DNA of 64,000 nt, taken from the NCBI RefSeq assembly GCF_900110105.1, contig NZ_FOCL01000002.1, positions 637,620 to 701,619 of the forward strand, given 5' to 3'. This document shows, piece by piece, positions 42,997-52,516 of this stretch. A model generated the notes under the pieces. That model ran no database searches. It was given only the letters and a program-made list of their open reading frames with translations, and had not been told where the DNA came from. The DNA comes from Mucilaginibacter gossypiicola (GTDB taxonomy: Bacteria; Bacteroidota; Bacteroidia; Sphingobacteriales; Sphingobacteriaceae). How positions within the stretch are numbered: position 1 is the stretch's first letter; each line of letters begins with the position of its first letter. Position numbers and translations under genes: made by a program.

Positions 42997-43728
42997 TTAA
43001 TTCCTTCTGTTATTAAACAAAAACGAAGCATAATAAACCAGCGTAGCCAAAGCACTAAGCGCAGCAACTACATAGGTCATGGCTGCCCACCAAAGGGCAT
43101 CTTTAGCCATTTCATGTTCCTGCCCGGTTTGTACTACAGCATAGTTGTTATCTAACCAGGCCAAAGCGCGGCGACTTGCATCAAACTCAACCGGCAGGGT
43201 TATAAAGCTAAAAAATGTAACCAGCGCCAGGGCGGCAACGCCAACTGCCAAAACATAGGGGCTTCCGGAAAAGAACAGCAGCATAATGCCGATGAACAAT
43301 GTCCACTGGGTAATAGTTGACGCCACATTAATAGCGGGCACCATTGCCGACCGGAAACTTAGCCAGCCATAAGCTTCGGCATGTTGTACAGCATGACCGC
43401 ATTCATGTGCGGCAACAGCGGCGGCGGCAATGCTCCGGCTGTAAAAAACATCGGTGCTCAGGTTAACTGTTTTTGTTTCGGGGTTATAATGGTCGGTAAG
43501 CTGTCCGTCAACACAAATTACCTGTACATCAAAAATACCATGGGCGCGCAGCATCTTCACGGCTACTTCCTGGCCCGATAAGCCAGACATTAAGCCTATT
43601 TCAGAATACTGCTTAAATTTACTCCTGAACCGCCATTGTACAATAAAGCTTACCAGGGCAACAATAATCATCAGGAACCAGGCCGAGTTTGGCGCTATGT
43701 ATCCCATAATTAGTGAAATGTGATTCAT
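42997..43728 (-). CDS. YugP-family zinc metallopeptidase (membrane)
   Basis: A 243-residue protein with an N-terminal helix (15-30), a soluble middle, and three C-terminal helices. The zinc motif is AAHECGHAVQH, with His108, Glu109 and His112. It belongs to the neutral zinc metallopeptidase Zn_peptidase_2/YugP family, which has no well-defined substrate. It is alone in its transcript, with a terminator beyond its stop. Confidence 0.9.
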   Translation of the reverse strand: MNHISLIMGYIAPNSAWFLMIIVALVSFIVQWRFRSKFKQYSEIGLMSGLSGQEVAVKMLRAHGIFDVQVICVDGQLTDHYNPETKTVNLSTDVFYSRSIAAAAVAAHECGHAVQHAEAYGWLSFRSAMVPAINVASTITQWTLFIGIMLLFFSGSPYVLAVGVAALALVTFFSFITLPVEFDASRRALAWLDNNYAVVQTGQEHEMAKDALWWAAMTYVVAALSALATLVYYASFLFNNRRN

Positions 43729-43846
43729 ATGATTGATAAAAAATATATTTTAAATTAAGTAGTTTAAAACACTGTAAACGTTACAGCTCCTGTTCAAAAA
43801 TTATTCCGCTTTATTTAAACAATTCCCTTTTTGCAGCCCGATTATT

Positions 43847-43854
43847 TACTTTTG
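43847..43854 (+). promoter_or_regulatory. Promoter -7 box of FAD oxidoreductase (TACTTTTG)
   Basis: An exact TAnnTTTG match whose end is only 6 bases before ATG 43861. The transcription start predicted 5 to 8 bases downstream would fall at or inside the ATG. It also lies inside the frame that opens at TTG 43831, so that upstream start is excluded. Confidence 0.65.
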
Positions 43855-43860
43855 ACAGCA

Positions 43861-45000
43861 ATGGAGCCATCATTTTCATACTGGGAACGCACCGCTTTTA
43901 CCGATAATGCCGATGTTATTATCATAGGCAGCGGTATTGTTGGCTTAAGCGCTGCCCTGCACTTAAAAAAACAACAGCCAACGCTAAAAGTTTTGGTGCT
44001 GGAGCGGGGCTTTTTACCATCGGGCGCCAGTACTAAAAACGCCGGTTTCGCATGTTTTGGTACAGTTTCGGAGCAAATTGAGGTAATAAATCAGTCTTCT
44101 GAAGAAGAGGCCATGCGTTTGGTGGCCTACAAGTGGAAAGGCCTGCAACGCTTGAGGGAAAACTTAGGTGATATCAACATAGATTATCATCAACACGGCG
44201 GTCACGAACTCTTTATGGATCATGAAGAAAACCATGCCCGCAACTGTATTGATCAGATAGATCATCTCAATAAATTATTGCAGCAAACTATCGGCCGGAC
44301 TGACATTTATTCAGTAGCTGATGAAAAAGTTGCAGCATTTGGCTTCAGTAAAGTGAAGCATATCATATACAATCCGCTGGAAGGGCAGATACATACCGGC
44401 AAAATGATGCGGGCCTTGTTATATAAAATATATGAACTGGGCGTACTGGTACTTAACAATTGCAGCATCTCGGCAATTAAGCAGGAAGATAACGCTATCA
44501 GGTTAAATACATCGCAAGGTGTGTTTAAAGCCGGTAAAGTGATTTTAGCTACCAATGCCTTTGCAAGCCAGTTATATCCTGAGCTGGATGTAGTACCCGG
44601 CCGCGGACAGGTAATGGTTACCAAACCTGTTCCCGGGCTGAAGCTAAAAGGCACCTACCACTTTAACAAGGGTTATTACTATTTCCGCAATATTGATAAC
44701 CGGGTATTGTTTGGCGGCGGTCGCAACCTCAATTACAAAGCCGAAGAAACCTGGGATTTCGGACATACCGATGAAGTGAAACAACAATTAATAACCTACC
44801 TAAACGAGGTTATCCTTCCCGGACAAAACGTAGAGATTGATTACTGGTGGAGCGGCATCATGGGTTTTGGACAGCAGATCAGCCCGATAGTAAAACAAGT
44901 GCAGCCCGGCATTTTCTGTGCGGTGAGGTGTAATGGCATGGGCGTAGCTATGGGGAGTTTGGTGGGTGAGGAAGTGGCGGAGTTGATGTTGAGTTCATAA
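43861..45000 (+). CDS. FAD-dependent amino-acid-type oxidoreductase (DAO family)
   Basis: A 379-residue DAO-family flavoprotein. The N-terminal dinucleotide fold is DVIIIGSGIVGLSAALHL, ASTKNAGFACFG follows, and the C-terminal ATNAFASQLYPELDVVPGRGQVMVT and GGRNLNYKAEETWDFG are typical of DadA-like or glycine-oxidase-like enzymes. Residues WWSGIMGFGQQISP and CNGMGVAMGSLVGEEVAELM close the FAD site. The substrate is unknown. The start ATG at 43861 (MEPSFSYWERTAF) is preferred over the TTG at 43831 because the promoter box lies between them. Confidence 0.9.
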   Translation: MEPSFSYWERTAFTDNADVIIIGSGIVGLSAALHLKKQQPTLKVLVLERGFLPSGASTKNAGFACFGTVSEQIEVINQSSEEEAMRLVAYKWKGLQRLRENLGDINIDYHQHGGHELFMDHEENHARNCIDQIDHLNKLLQQTIGRTDIYSVADEKVAAFGFSKVKHIIYNPLEGQIHTGKMMRALLYKIYELGVLVLNNCSISAIKQEDNAIRLNTSQGVFKAGKVILATNAFASQLYPELDVVPGRGQVMVTKPVPGLKLKGTYHFNKGYYYFRNIDNRVLFGGGRNLNYKAEETWDFGHTDEVKQQLITYLNEVILPGQNVEIDYWWSGIMGFGQQISPIVKQVQPGIFCAVRCNGMGVAMGSLVGEEVAELMLSS

Positions 45001-45318
45001 AACTCCACTTTTAGTAGAAAAGCACAAGTCAGCCGTGCACAAGACTTGCGCCAGTAGCTGTAAACGCATAACAGGATTTATCAAAGCCCACAGCGTGAGT
45101 AGGGATTGCGGGCAGGAAAGGCGAGGACTTGCAACGGAAAGCCCGGCCCGTTAGCTAACGGGAACGCCCATATTATGAAACCGATCGAAAAACACTCTTA
45201 ATAATCAATAGCTTATAATCACGTCATTATAAGATTTATCTTCTCCACCTGACAAAACACTTCTTAGTACACACCGCACAAAATTTTGTTACTTTTGCTC
45301 ATATTGCTATACTAATTT
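45001..45318. other. Spacer with structured repeat-like element before glnS
   Basis: No gene. At 45025-45048 CAAGTC and GACTTG form a stem; at 45147-45162 CCCGTTAGCTAACGGG is a perfect 16-base palindrome; and a GC-rich stretch AAGGCGAGGACTTGCAACGG lies between them. The unit at about 45020-45172 may be a dispersed repeat or structured RNA. Downstream is the glnS promoter region. Confidence 0.6.
45290..45297 (+). promoter_or_regulatory. glnS promoter -7 box (TACTTTTG)
   Basis: An exact TAnnTTTG match 21 bases before the ATG. The -33 position is weak (TTAGTAC). Confidence 0.6.
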
Positions 45319-46977
45319 ATGAGCGAAGAAAGATCACTGAACTTTATAGAGGAAATTGTTGAAGAAGATTTGGCTGCCGGTAAAAACGACAACCGTGTAC
45401 TTACCCGTTTCCCACCCGAACCAAACGGTTACCTGCATATTGGCCATGCCAAGTCAATTTGCCTTAACTTTGGTTTGGCAAAAAAATATAATGGCCTTAC
45501 CAACCTCCGTTTTGACGATACCAATCCCGTTAAAGAAGATGTTGAATATGTTGACAGCATTAAGGAAGATGTAAAATGGCTTGGCTTTGATTGGGCCAAT
45601 GAGCTTTACGCTTCCGATTATTTCGACCAGCTATACAATTTTGCTGTCGAGCTGATCAAAAATAACCTGGCGTATGTTGATGACAGTACCGCCGAAGAAA
45701 TTGCAGCCCAAAAAGGTACACCTACCGAACCGGGTACACCAAATCAATACCGCAGCCGCTCAATTGAAGAAAACCTGCAATTATTTGCCGACATGAAGGA
45801 CGGCAAATATCCTGACGGTGCCAAAGTACTGCGTGCAAAGCTCGATCTTGCATCACCAAACATGCACCTGCGCGACCCGCTGATGTACCGCATTAAACAT
45901 GCCCATCACCACCGCACAGGCGATAAATGGTGCATTTACCCGATGTATGATTTTGCACACGGCCAATCAGATGCTATTGAGGAGATCACCCATTCTATCT
46001 GTACGCTGGAGTTTGTACCTCACCGCCCACTGTATGATTGGTTCATCGAGAAGTTGGATATTTTCCCGTCAAAACAATACGAGTTTGCCCGCTTAAACCT
46101 TAACTATACGGTGATGAGCAAGCGCAAGCTGCTGCAATTGGTTACAGAAGGCCATGTTGACGGCTGGGACGATCCGCGCATGCCAACTATCAGTGGTTTA
46201 CGCCGTCGTGGTTATACCCCGGCTTCTATCCGCGAGTTTTGCGAACGTATCGGCGTAGCCAAACGCGAAAACATGATAGATGTTGGCCTGCTGGAGTTTT
46301 GTATCCGTGAGGACCTGAACAAAACCGCATGGCGCCGTATGGCGGTACTTGATCCGGTTAAGCTGATCCTGGATAACTATCCTGAAGGCCAAACAGAAGT
46401 GATGCACGGCGAAAACAACCCCGAAGTTGAAGGCGGCGATGGCAGCAGGGAGTTCCCGTTCGGCCGTGAGTTGTGGATAGAGCGTGAAGACTTTATGGAG
46501 GTTGCTCCTAAAAAATTCTTCCGCTTAGGTATCGGGCTGATGGTTCGCCTTAAAAACGCTTACATCATTAAAGGCGAAAGCATTGTTAAAGATGCAGATG
46601 GCAACATCACCGAAATTCATTGCAGCTACCTGCCCGAATCAAAATCAGGCAATGACACCAGCGGCATCAACGTAAAAGGCACTATCCACTGGGTGAGTGT
46701 TGAACACGCTAAAACTGCCGAGGTAAGATTGTACGACCGTTTATTCCAGGTAGAAGACCCGTCAAACGAAGATGGTGACTTTAAGGACTACATCAATCCG
46801 AACAGCCTGCAGGTATTGTCAACCGTATACATCGAACCAGATTTGGTTAATGCCGAGTTAGGCAAACCGGTTCAGTTTATGCGTAAAGGCTATTTTACTT
46901 TAGATAAAAACTCAACCGAAGATAAACTGGTGTTTAACCGCACCGTAACGTTGAAAGACGGCTGGGGTAAAAAGTAA
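45319..46977 (+). CDS. glnS: Glutamine--tRNA ligase
   Basis: A 552-residue class I aminoacyl-tRNA synthetase. The HIGH motif is YLHIGHAKS (40-43), the second signature is [10 protein letters not shown] (near 265), and the early [13 protein letters not shown] and LRFDDTNP are GlnRS/GluRS class hallmarks. The C-terminal beta-barrel anticodon domain, LREPL and [11 protein letters not shown], is specific for GlnRS and not GluRS. A full-length enzyme. It has its own promoter. No GatCAB genes are adjacent. Identity is secure. Confidence 0.97.
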   Translation: MSEERSLNFIEEIVEEDLAAGKNDNRVLTRFPPEPNGYLHIGHAKSICLNFGLAKKYNGLTNLRFDDTNPVKEDVEYVDSIKEDVKWLGFDWANELYASDYFDQLYNFAVELIKNNLAYVDDSTAEEIAAQKGTPTEPGTPNQYRSRSIEENLQLFADMKDGKYPDGAKVLRAKLDLASPNMHLRDPLMYRIKHAHHHRTGDKWCIYPMYDFAHGQSDAIEEITHSICTLEFVPHRPLYDWFIEKLDIFPSKQYEFARLNLNYTVMSKRKLLQLVTEGHVDGWDDPRMPTISGLRRRGYTPASIREFCERIGVAKRENMIDVGLLEFCIREDLNKTAWRRMAVLDPVKLILDNYPEGQTEVMHGENNPEVEGGDGSREFPFGRELWIEREDFMEVAPKKFFRLGIGLMVRLKNAYIIKGESIVKDADGNITEIHCSYLPESKSGNDTSGINVKGTIHWVSVEHAKTAEVRLYDRLFQVEDPSNEDGDFKDYINPNSLQVLSTVYIEPDLVNAELGKPVQFMRKGYFTLDKNSTEDKLVFNRTVTLKDGWGKK

Positions 46978-47000
46978 GTTATCGCCCCCCTTAAAAATCA

Positions 47001-47090
47001 TGTCATTGCGAGCGCAGCGTGGCAATCGCACGGAAGCATATCCGCCCTGTATAGCATGCGATTGCTTCGTCGTTCCTCCTCGCAATGACA
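47001..47090. repeat. TGTCATTGCGAG palindromic repeat element, copy
   Basis: It begins TGTCATTGCGAGCGCAGCGTGG and ends CTCCTCGCAATGACA, 24 bases after the glnS stop. The internal AGCATATCCGCCCTGTATAGC segment is also present, diverged, in the copy at 55917. Confidence 0.88.
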
Positions 47091-47154
47091 TGTTTTTTGT
47101 CTTCCGAACCAACAATGGCAAAGCCTTGAGCTTTAAGCATTCTGCCTTTAGCTT

Positions 47155-47937
47155 CTATTCTCCTTTAAATTCAGCCTTCCGTTTCTCCATAAACGCAGCT
47201 ACACCTTCTTTAAAATCTTTTGTACCGAAGCATTTGCCGAACTCGGCGACTTCGGTTTCATAACCGTTAACACCATCGGCATAAGCAGCATTGATACTGC
47301 GGATGGCTGCGGCAAGCGCCAAAGGGGCGCGGGTTAAAATCTTGTTCAGGATCTCTTCGGCTTTCGCTAATAGTTCTTCGGGGTTAACTACATAAGTAAC
47401 CAGTCCATATTGCAGAGCATCGGCCGCTGTGATCATATCGGCAGTCAGGATCATTTCCAGGGCTTTACCTTTGCCTACTAATTGGGCAAGGCGTTGAGTG
47501 CCGCCATAACCGGGGATCAGGCCTAATGTAACTTCCGGCAGTCCCATTTTGGCATTATCAGATGCTATACGGATGTGGCAGGCCATAGCCAGTTCAAGTC
47601 CGCCGCCTAACGCAAAACCATTTACAGCAGCTATTATCGGTTTGCTTCCATTAGCTATTAAATCAAAAACTTCGGTATGCCCTGTGCGTGAAAGCTGTGC
47701 GCCACCCACAGCATCAAGTGCAGCAAATTCGCTGATATCGGCCCCGGCAACAAAGGCTTTTGGCCCGGCTCCTGTAATGATAACACCGCCCACCTCCGGG
47801 TTTTGAAAAGCTTCGGCAATGGCTGTATGTAGCTCGGCAAGTGTATCTTTATTAAGGGCGTTCAGCTTGCTTTCGCGGTTAATAGTGATGTATTGAATAC
47901 GGCCCTTGTTTGTTATCAGCAAGTTTTGAAATTCCAT
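47155..47937 (-). CDS. Enoyl-CoA hydratase/isomerase family protein
   Basis: A 260-residue crotonase-fold protein. The oxyanion-hole motifs are FVAGADISEFAAL and NGFALGGGLELAMACHIRIASDNAKMGLPEVTLGLIPGYGG, with Glu residues at ELAM and PEV in the positions of the catalytic acids of enoyl-CoA hydratase. The reaction is probably reversible hydration of 2-enoyl-CoA in fatty or amino-acid oxidation. The gene is 5 bases downstream of the cobalamin-binding protein gene and co-transcribed with it. Confidence 0.92.
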   Translation of the reverse strand: MEFQNLLITNKGRIQYITINRESKLNALNKDTLAELHTAIAEAFQNPEVGGVIITGAGPKAFVAGADISEFAALDAVGGAQLSRTGHTEVFDLIANGSKPIIAAVNGFALGGGLELAMACHIRIASDNAKMGLPEVTLGLIPGYGGTQRLAQLVGKGKALEMILTADMITAADALQYGLVTYVVNPEELLAKAEEILNKILTRAPLALAAAIRSINAAYADGVNGYETEVAEFGKCFGTKDFKEGVAAFMEKRKAEFKGE

Positions 47938-47942
47938 GGAGA

Positions 47943-48362
47943 TTAAAAATTACGGTGTTCATGCACCCAACCGGTTATGTATTTTACAATATCCTGTGTG
48001 CTTGTTCCGGGTGGAAAAAGTTCGCCTACGCCAAGTTTCTGCAGCTCCAGCATATCCTCATGCGGAATAATACCGCCACCGGTAACCAAAACATCATCCA
48101 TTTTTTTCTCTTTAATGAGATTGATGATCCGCGGAAATACCGTCATGTGTGCGCCCGAAAGTATGGAGATGCCAATAGCGTCAACGTCCTCCTGCAAAGC
48201 GGTGTTCACCACCATCTCGGGTGTTTGGCGCAATCCGGTATAGATCACTTCCATACCAGCATCGCGCAGCGAAGTGGCAATAATGCGCGCGCCTCGGTCA
48301 TGCCCATCGAGCCCTACTTTGGCAACTAAAACACGGATTGGTCGGTTAAAGGTATTACTCAT
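47943..48362 (-). CDS. Stand-alone cobalamin-binding subunit of an acyl-CoA mutase
   Basis: A 139-residue B12-binding domain with the DxHxxG signature: [13 protein letters not shown], where His21 is the lower axial cobalt ligand. The [14 protein letters not shown] and [12 protein letters not shown] motifs match the C-terminal domain of methylmalonyl-CoA mutase or isobutyryl-CoA mutase small subunit. No catalytic subunit gene is near, so the partner lies elsewhere. A longer frame from 48461 adds 33 poorly conserved residues; the ATG at 48362 is preferred. It heads a two-gene operon with the crotonase gene. Confidence 0.9.
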   Translation of the reverse strand: MSNTFNRPIRVLVAKVGLDGHDRGARIIATSLRDAGMEVIYTGLRQTPEMVVNTALQEDVDAIGISILSGAHMTVFPRIINLIKEKKMDDVLVTGGGIIPHEDMLELQKLGVGELFPPGTSTQDIVKYITGWVHEHRNF

Positions 48363-48618
48363 GAATAACCTATTGGTTTCCGTAAATGTAGTAAGAAAAT
48401 TATGGAAGTTGTTTAAGTAGTTTGGTCCTAATGAATTGAACAGACACTCGCATCGACTCACCCCGGCATCGCTGCGCTCGCCACCCCTCTCTACGCTTCG
48501 CGTAAAGAGGGGATTTCTATTTTTTATTTCCTTATCCTCTTTGCGGCGAAGCCGAAGAGAGGGTCGCCGTGCGAAGCACAGGCGGGGTGAGTCAACTCTG
48601 CGCCCTGATTCAACAGAT
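48363..48618. repeat. Spacer with GACTCACCCCG terminal inverted repeat element
   Basis: At 48455-48593 an element begins GACTCACCCCGGCATCGC and ends GGCGGGGTGAGTC. The interior holds CCCCTCT..AGAGGGG and CTTTGCGGCGAAGCCG palindromes. A decayed relative lies at 53531-53618. The spacer has no gene. Confidence 0.75.
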
Positions 48619-49977
48619 TCAATCCTGTTTAATAGCCGGCAAATTCTTCACCGCTTCCAATAACGCCGCCTCCGAAGCAGCATTAACATTCACCAGGTAA
48701 AACAGCTTAGCCCCTTTTGCTGCCGCCCATCGCCATTCAAACTCGTTGACGGATTTTATACTGCCGTTATCAAACCACCATGCCGCATAGATCTTATCCT
48801 TCGCTTTGGTAAGTACTCCCCAATAAACCTCACGACCGGCAATAGCCCCTCTTTTTATCTCACTGAAAACATAACCGCTCCCCTGCCAGCAAATCATCGG
48901 GTTGTGCTCCAGGCAATAAAACGGGGATGGTTTAACGTAAACCAATGCGCCGGCCTTTTCAAACTTGATTACCCCGCTTTCCAGTACAGCTTTTTTATAA
49001 CCGGTTAGTGATACGTTGCTTACGTTTTTGTCATTCAGGTCATCCATTGATTTGATGTTGAGAGTTATTACAACCAACATGGCTGCCAATACTAAGTGTA
49101 TCAACGGAAAGCGCAGTTCATCCGGTGCCAGCCTGATGGTTTTGTAAAACCGGGGATCGATGTACGGCTTTTCGGTCCGTTTTAATACGAATGAAGAAAG
49201 GCACAATAAAGGCAATACCACATAAATGAGCAGGCAGATGATCCCGGTAAGGTCGTGCATCAAGGTACCTGCCGGTATTTTGAAAAATACCAGCAGCAGG
49301 ATGCGGCAAAGGTTGCACAAGATGTTTAGCGCAAAAGTAAACACCAACAAAAACAAGATCCACATCAGGTGCAGTTGCTTTGCCGCTTGCTGCTGGTAAT
49401 GAGCTATCATGAACAGGCAGATCATGAACGAGGCAGCCAGCATATGCAGACCGGCACATGCCTGATCCACAGAAAATTCGGAACCTTTAAACTGAATGAC
49501 GTTGCCTGCTGCACTGGCGACCATTCCCATTTTTGCCAATAGCGAGGCGGCTACCCCGCTGAGCCAGATCCTCAACGGGAAACTGAATGTATTACTTATA
49601 TATTCAAATGCAGGCGAGATCAGCAAGAGCAGCAGGAACAATACCGGACTTATTTTTCCTTTCAGGTTCTCCAAAAAGAGTAATGCTGCAAACAGCAAGG
49701 CCAGGAACAAATCTGTTTTAACCGGAAAACAAACAGCTATTGTTGCAAAAATAAGGGCAGGGATAAGGTATCGTAAAGAAGTCCCTCCCCGTTTCACTTT
49801 GCAGATATAAGGCACGAGTGCCAGGCCAAGCAGCATATTGGCATCCCACTTAAAATAAATGATACATAGCCTTGCTGTAATGCCAATGTATATTAACCAG
49901 CAACTGTTGATGATTAACCTGCTGCCGGTTAATTTAAATGGCACATATTCACGCAAATTATAGCTCCGGCTGAACAT
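48619..49977 (-). CDS. xrtN: Exosortase XrtN
   Basis: A 452-residue membrane cysteine transpeptidase that should cut and re-attach proteins with a PEP-type C-terminal signal. Residues about 20-290 hold eight or more helices, with catalytic Cys174 in [12 protein letters not shown], Arg225 in NLCRILLL and His241 in TLMHDLTG, the exosortase triad. The residues after about 295 form a soluble domain comparable to the EpsI-type C-terminal domain of other exosortases. The start at 49977 overlaps the end of the partner gene by 20 bases, so the two are coupled. It is specific to the XrtN branch known in Bacteroidota, recalled from the family. Confidence 0.9.
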   Translation of the reverse strand: MFSRSYNLREYVPFKLTGSRLIINSCWLIYIGITARLCIIYFKWDANMLLGLALVPYICKVKRGGTSLRYLIPALIFATIAVCFPVKTDLFLALLFAALLFLENLKGKISPVLFLLLLLISPAFEYISNTFSFPLRIWLSGVAASLLAKMGMVASAAGNVIQFKGSEFSVDQACAGLHMLAASFMICLFMIAHYQQQAAKQLHLMWILFLLVFTFALNILCNLCRILLLVFFKIPAGTLMHDLTGIICLLIYVVLPLLCLSSFVLKRTEKPYIDPRFYKTIRLAPDELRFPLIHLVLAAMLVVITLNIKSMDDLNDKNVSNVSLTGYKKAVLESGVIKFEKAGALVYVKPSPFYCLEHNPMICWQGSGYVFSEIKRGAIAGREVYWGVLTKAKDKIYAAWWFDNGSIKSVNEFEWRWAAAKGAKLFYLVNVNAASEAALLEAVKNLPAIKQD

Positions 49978-52465
49978 GTTTGTTCTTGTATACTAAGAAG
50001 TTTATAACTGCTATTACAACCAGTATCAGCAACCACTCGCCGGGTTCGGGTACTGCGCCCGATGATTTTGCGGAAGCATTTTGAAGACTGTTCTTATTTT
50101 CATCAATCCCGAAGCGTTCATAATCTTTTTGAGTTTCCAATACAATAAGACTTGAAACCGGCGAGGCTATAAAAGCCTCATTAGCCTCATCGATAATATC
50201 CGGCTGCACATAGGTTTTATCAAAATAATGCGGACCAACCTTTTTCATAATGTCATTATAGGCAAACAGCCGTAACAGGTGGTCGGGCGCATTTCCGGCT
50301 TTTAAGGTATCGGCAGTTTGCTCAATAACCAAACCCGATTGGGCAAGCACCACATGGGTTGAATCTTCCTGCGAGCGGGTAAATTCATGCTTCGCGAGCC
50401 CGTCTTGCAGCGTTGCTACATCACCTTCATTATAAGTAAACACCCGCATCTCCTTCAGTGCTTTTAAATATGGCGTTAGGTTTGTGCCGATATTATATAA
50501 CTGCAATGGCTTAGCATCGGGCAGATAGCTGGTTAGTGCTTTGCCAAACTCCGATTCATCAAGATCGCCCAGGTTAGGAGAGGTTTCGGCGCATTTGGTA
50601 ATGAGCAATGAACTTTCAGGATTTTTGATCTCATTAACCGGGAACATACTGAAATTAAGTTTGCCCATCCTGCTGTAAACATGATCGAGGTTCTCCTCAG
50701 TCAATGTTTCCAGCTTACCATCATAATAGTATACCTTTTTGGTTTTGATGGCCGGCCAAAGCTCGTCAAGTTCGCTCCTTGTCCAGCTTGCATTTAAATC
50801 GAGGTAGATGGCATCCGGGTTAAAGCTTGTTGTTTGCGGCTGATAATCTTTTAGTTGATAGCCTTTGCCCGCAAATGTGAACGGAACACTTGCAAGGGGA
50901 GGAGCTTTAAAAGTGATCTGTTCATCGGGCTGATAGGGACGATCGGCAGCGTAAATTCCATTACTGATTTCGTCAAAGCCCGACATGTTTAGCCCTTCAG
51001 GCATCCGGGAAAAAGATACCTGGATAGCTTCTACTGCGCCGCCGGGCGATGGGCCATCGAAATAACTGCTTTCATAGGTAAGCATATCGCCTTGCTTACG
51101 CAGCGGACTGGTAATACCCACCCGAAATTTGCGGTTTTCTTCGGGTGTACAAGGGAAAATTCGTGCTGTTACGGTATTGCCCTCCTGCCAGTGGATCACT
51201 GATGGGTCATACTGTTCAACCCCCACAATCTCGTGATAGGCCGAATCGGCTTTAGCTTGGGTGGTAAGCCTTGACTTTTGTTCTTTACCATCTATCCATA
51301 ATGATAACGAACTAACAACCGAACCCTCCGGAACATGGAATGTATAAATGGCTTCTTGCTTGCTAAGCCAGGCCCGTACTCCCCGGTTTTCAGTATTATG
51401 CACGGTCAGTGTTTTTTCGGTATAAGCTAAGCGGTATTCAGGGAAGATTTTTACATTGGTGATCACGTTGGCTGTTTTTAGCTTATCGCCGCTCCAAAGC
51501 CGTTCCTGTGCCTGGTGCCGTGAATCGTACATAGCTTCCAGTATTTTTATCCGTTCCTTTTCGTCAAGGTTTAAGTCGCCGCCAAACAGGCTTGCTATCA
51601 CTATAAAAGGATCATGTTGCATGGGCTCATCAAATGAGGCTTTATTCCAGTTGCCCCAAAACCAGCTGTCGCTAAGGTTGGCAGTTTTGTACACGATACC
51701 TGCTTTAATGATCCGTTGCGCTATGGCATTTTTAGGAATACTTTGACTGATCACCACCCATGTTGGCAGTTTGCCTTCGGACAGTGTATTGTGATTGATA
51801 GCAAGATTAACTCCGTTATTAATGCTTTTCCATTGCCATATGAAAATACTGCATGCTACCACAGGTAACAATAAACCGGCCCCCAATGCCATTTTTAATG
51901 ACTTGTTGCCCCTTACCGCTTTTCTGATAGTAAGAAACGTAGCTATAGCCAAACCCATCGGCACAAAAACATGTAGTGAAAAACCCAGCGCAATGGCAGC
52001 AAAAATACCGATGAGATACATGGAGGTAAGGTATACGCTGTAGTAAATAAAAAGCAGGAAAGCTATACCCAGGAAAAATACTAAAACGTGTTTCATCCTT
52101 AAACCGAGCTCGTTTATAAACACTGAACTTATAATGGCGATAGTGGAAATACAAATAACAACCGACAGCCAGGTAACCGATGTATTGAAAACAGCGATGC
52201 TCAGGTTAAGTGCAAAGGCGCTGATAAACCAGAGAACCAGGAGCAATACCCAATAATGCAGGCGTTTGAACCCTTTAAATATCACCACAAAGAAAAACAC
52301 AAGGGAGGCCAGGTAATTAAAGCAAAAGGCGCCGAAAGCGATTCCCTCGGTAAGTTCAAAAAGGCCGGACTCTTCAATAACAAAGAGACCGGCAGATATA
52401 GTGATTAGGATTAGGCCAAGTTTAAGAACACTGTCTTCAAATAAAATTGCTTTAAGGTTTTTCAT
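49958..52465 (-). CDS. XrtN-associated VIT-domain protein, exosortase substrate
   Basis: An 835-residue protein. Residues about 15-225 contain seven or more membrane helices, followed by a VIT-domain (about 355-500; RAWLSKQEAIYTFHVPEGS, AYHEIVGVEQYDPSVIHW) and a von Willebrand-A-like region up to about 790. The C-terminus is the sorting signal: PEPGEW at 806-811, a 15-residue helix (LLILVVIAVINFLVY), and the basic tail KNKHVQPEL. The exosortase is expected to cleave after PEP or at it. This is the single partner protein of XrtN loci. It is transcribed from a promoter carrying the ACTTTG-N5-CAAAGT repeat. Confidence 0.9.
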   Translation of the reverse strand: MKNLKAILFEDSVLKLGLILITISAGLFVIEESGLFELTEGIAFGAFCFNYLASLVFFFVVIFKGFKRLHYWVLLLVLWFISAFALNLSIAVFNTSVTWLSVVICISTIAIISSVFINELGLRMKHVLVFFLGIAFLLFIYYSVYLTSMYLIGIFAAIALGFSLHVFVPMGLAIATFLTIRKAVRGNKSLKMALGAGLLLPVVACSIFIWQWKSINNGVNLAINHNTLSEGKLPTWVVISQSIPKNAIAQRIIKAGIVYKTANLSDSWFWGNWNKASFDEPMQHDPFIVIASLFGGDLNLDEKERIKILEAMYDSRHQAQERLWSGDKLKTANVITNVKIFPEYRLAYTEKTLTVHNTENRGVRAWLSKQEAIYTFHVPEGSVVSSLSLWIDGKEQKSRLTTQAKADSAYHEIVGVEQYDPSVIHWQEGNTVTARIFPCTPEENRKFRVGITSPLRKQGDMLTYESSYFDGPSPGGAVEAIQVSFSRMPEGLNMSGFDEISNGIYAADRPYQPDEQITFKAPPLASVPFTFAGKGYQLKDYQPQTTSFNPDAIYLDLNASWTRSELDELWPAIKTKKVYYYDGKLETLTEENLDHVYSRMGKLNFSMFPVNEIKNPESSLLITKCAETSPNLGDLDESEFGKALTSYLPDAKPLQLYNIGTNLTPYLKALKEMRVFTYNEGDVATLQDGLAKHEFTRSQEDSTHVVLAQSGLVIEQTADTLKAGNAPDHLLRLFAYNDIMKKVGPHYFDKTYVQPDIIDEANEAFIASPVSSLIVLETQKDYERFGIDENKNSLQNASAKSSGAVPEPGEWLLILVVIAVINFLVYKNKHVQPEL

Positions 52466-52483
52466 ATTTTATAAATTAAAAGT

Positions 52484-52500
52484 ACTTTGCATTTCAAAGT
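52484..52500. promoter_or_regulatory. ACTTTG-N5-CAAAGT operator-like repeat before VIT gene
   Basis: ACTTTGCATTTCAAAGT has two perfect 6-base arms. It lies 19 bases upstream of the VIT gene ATG (minus strand). It is flanked by the same ATTAAAAGT stretch as the copy at 53441-53457. Confidence 0.7.
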
Positions 52501-52516
52501 TTATAGACAAAAAAAA

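Noticed and set aside
45001..45318. tRNA or riboswitch before glnS
   Set aside because: No cloverleaf with acceptor and T-loop GTTCGANTC could be assembled, and I saw no known riboswitch core. It was left as a structured repeat-like element.
48363..48461. 33-residue extension of the B12-binding subunit
   Set aside because: It overlaps the GACTCACCCCG element end and lacks similarity to the family; the ATG at 48362 gives a normal domain.
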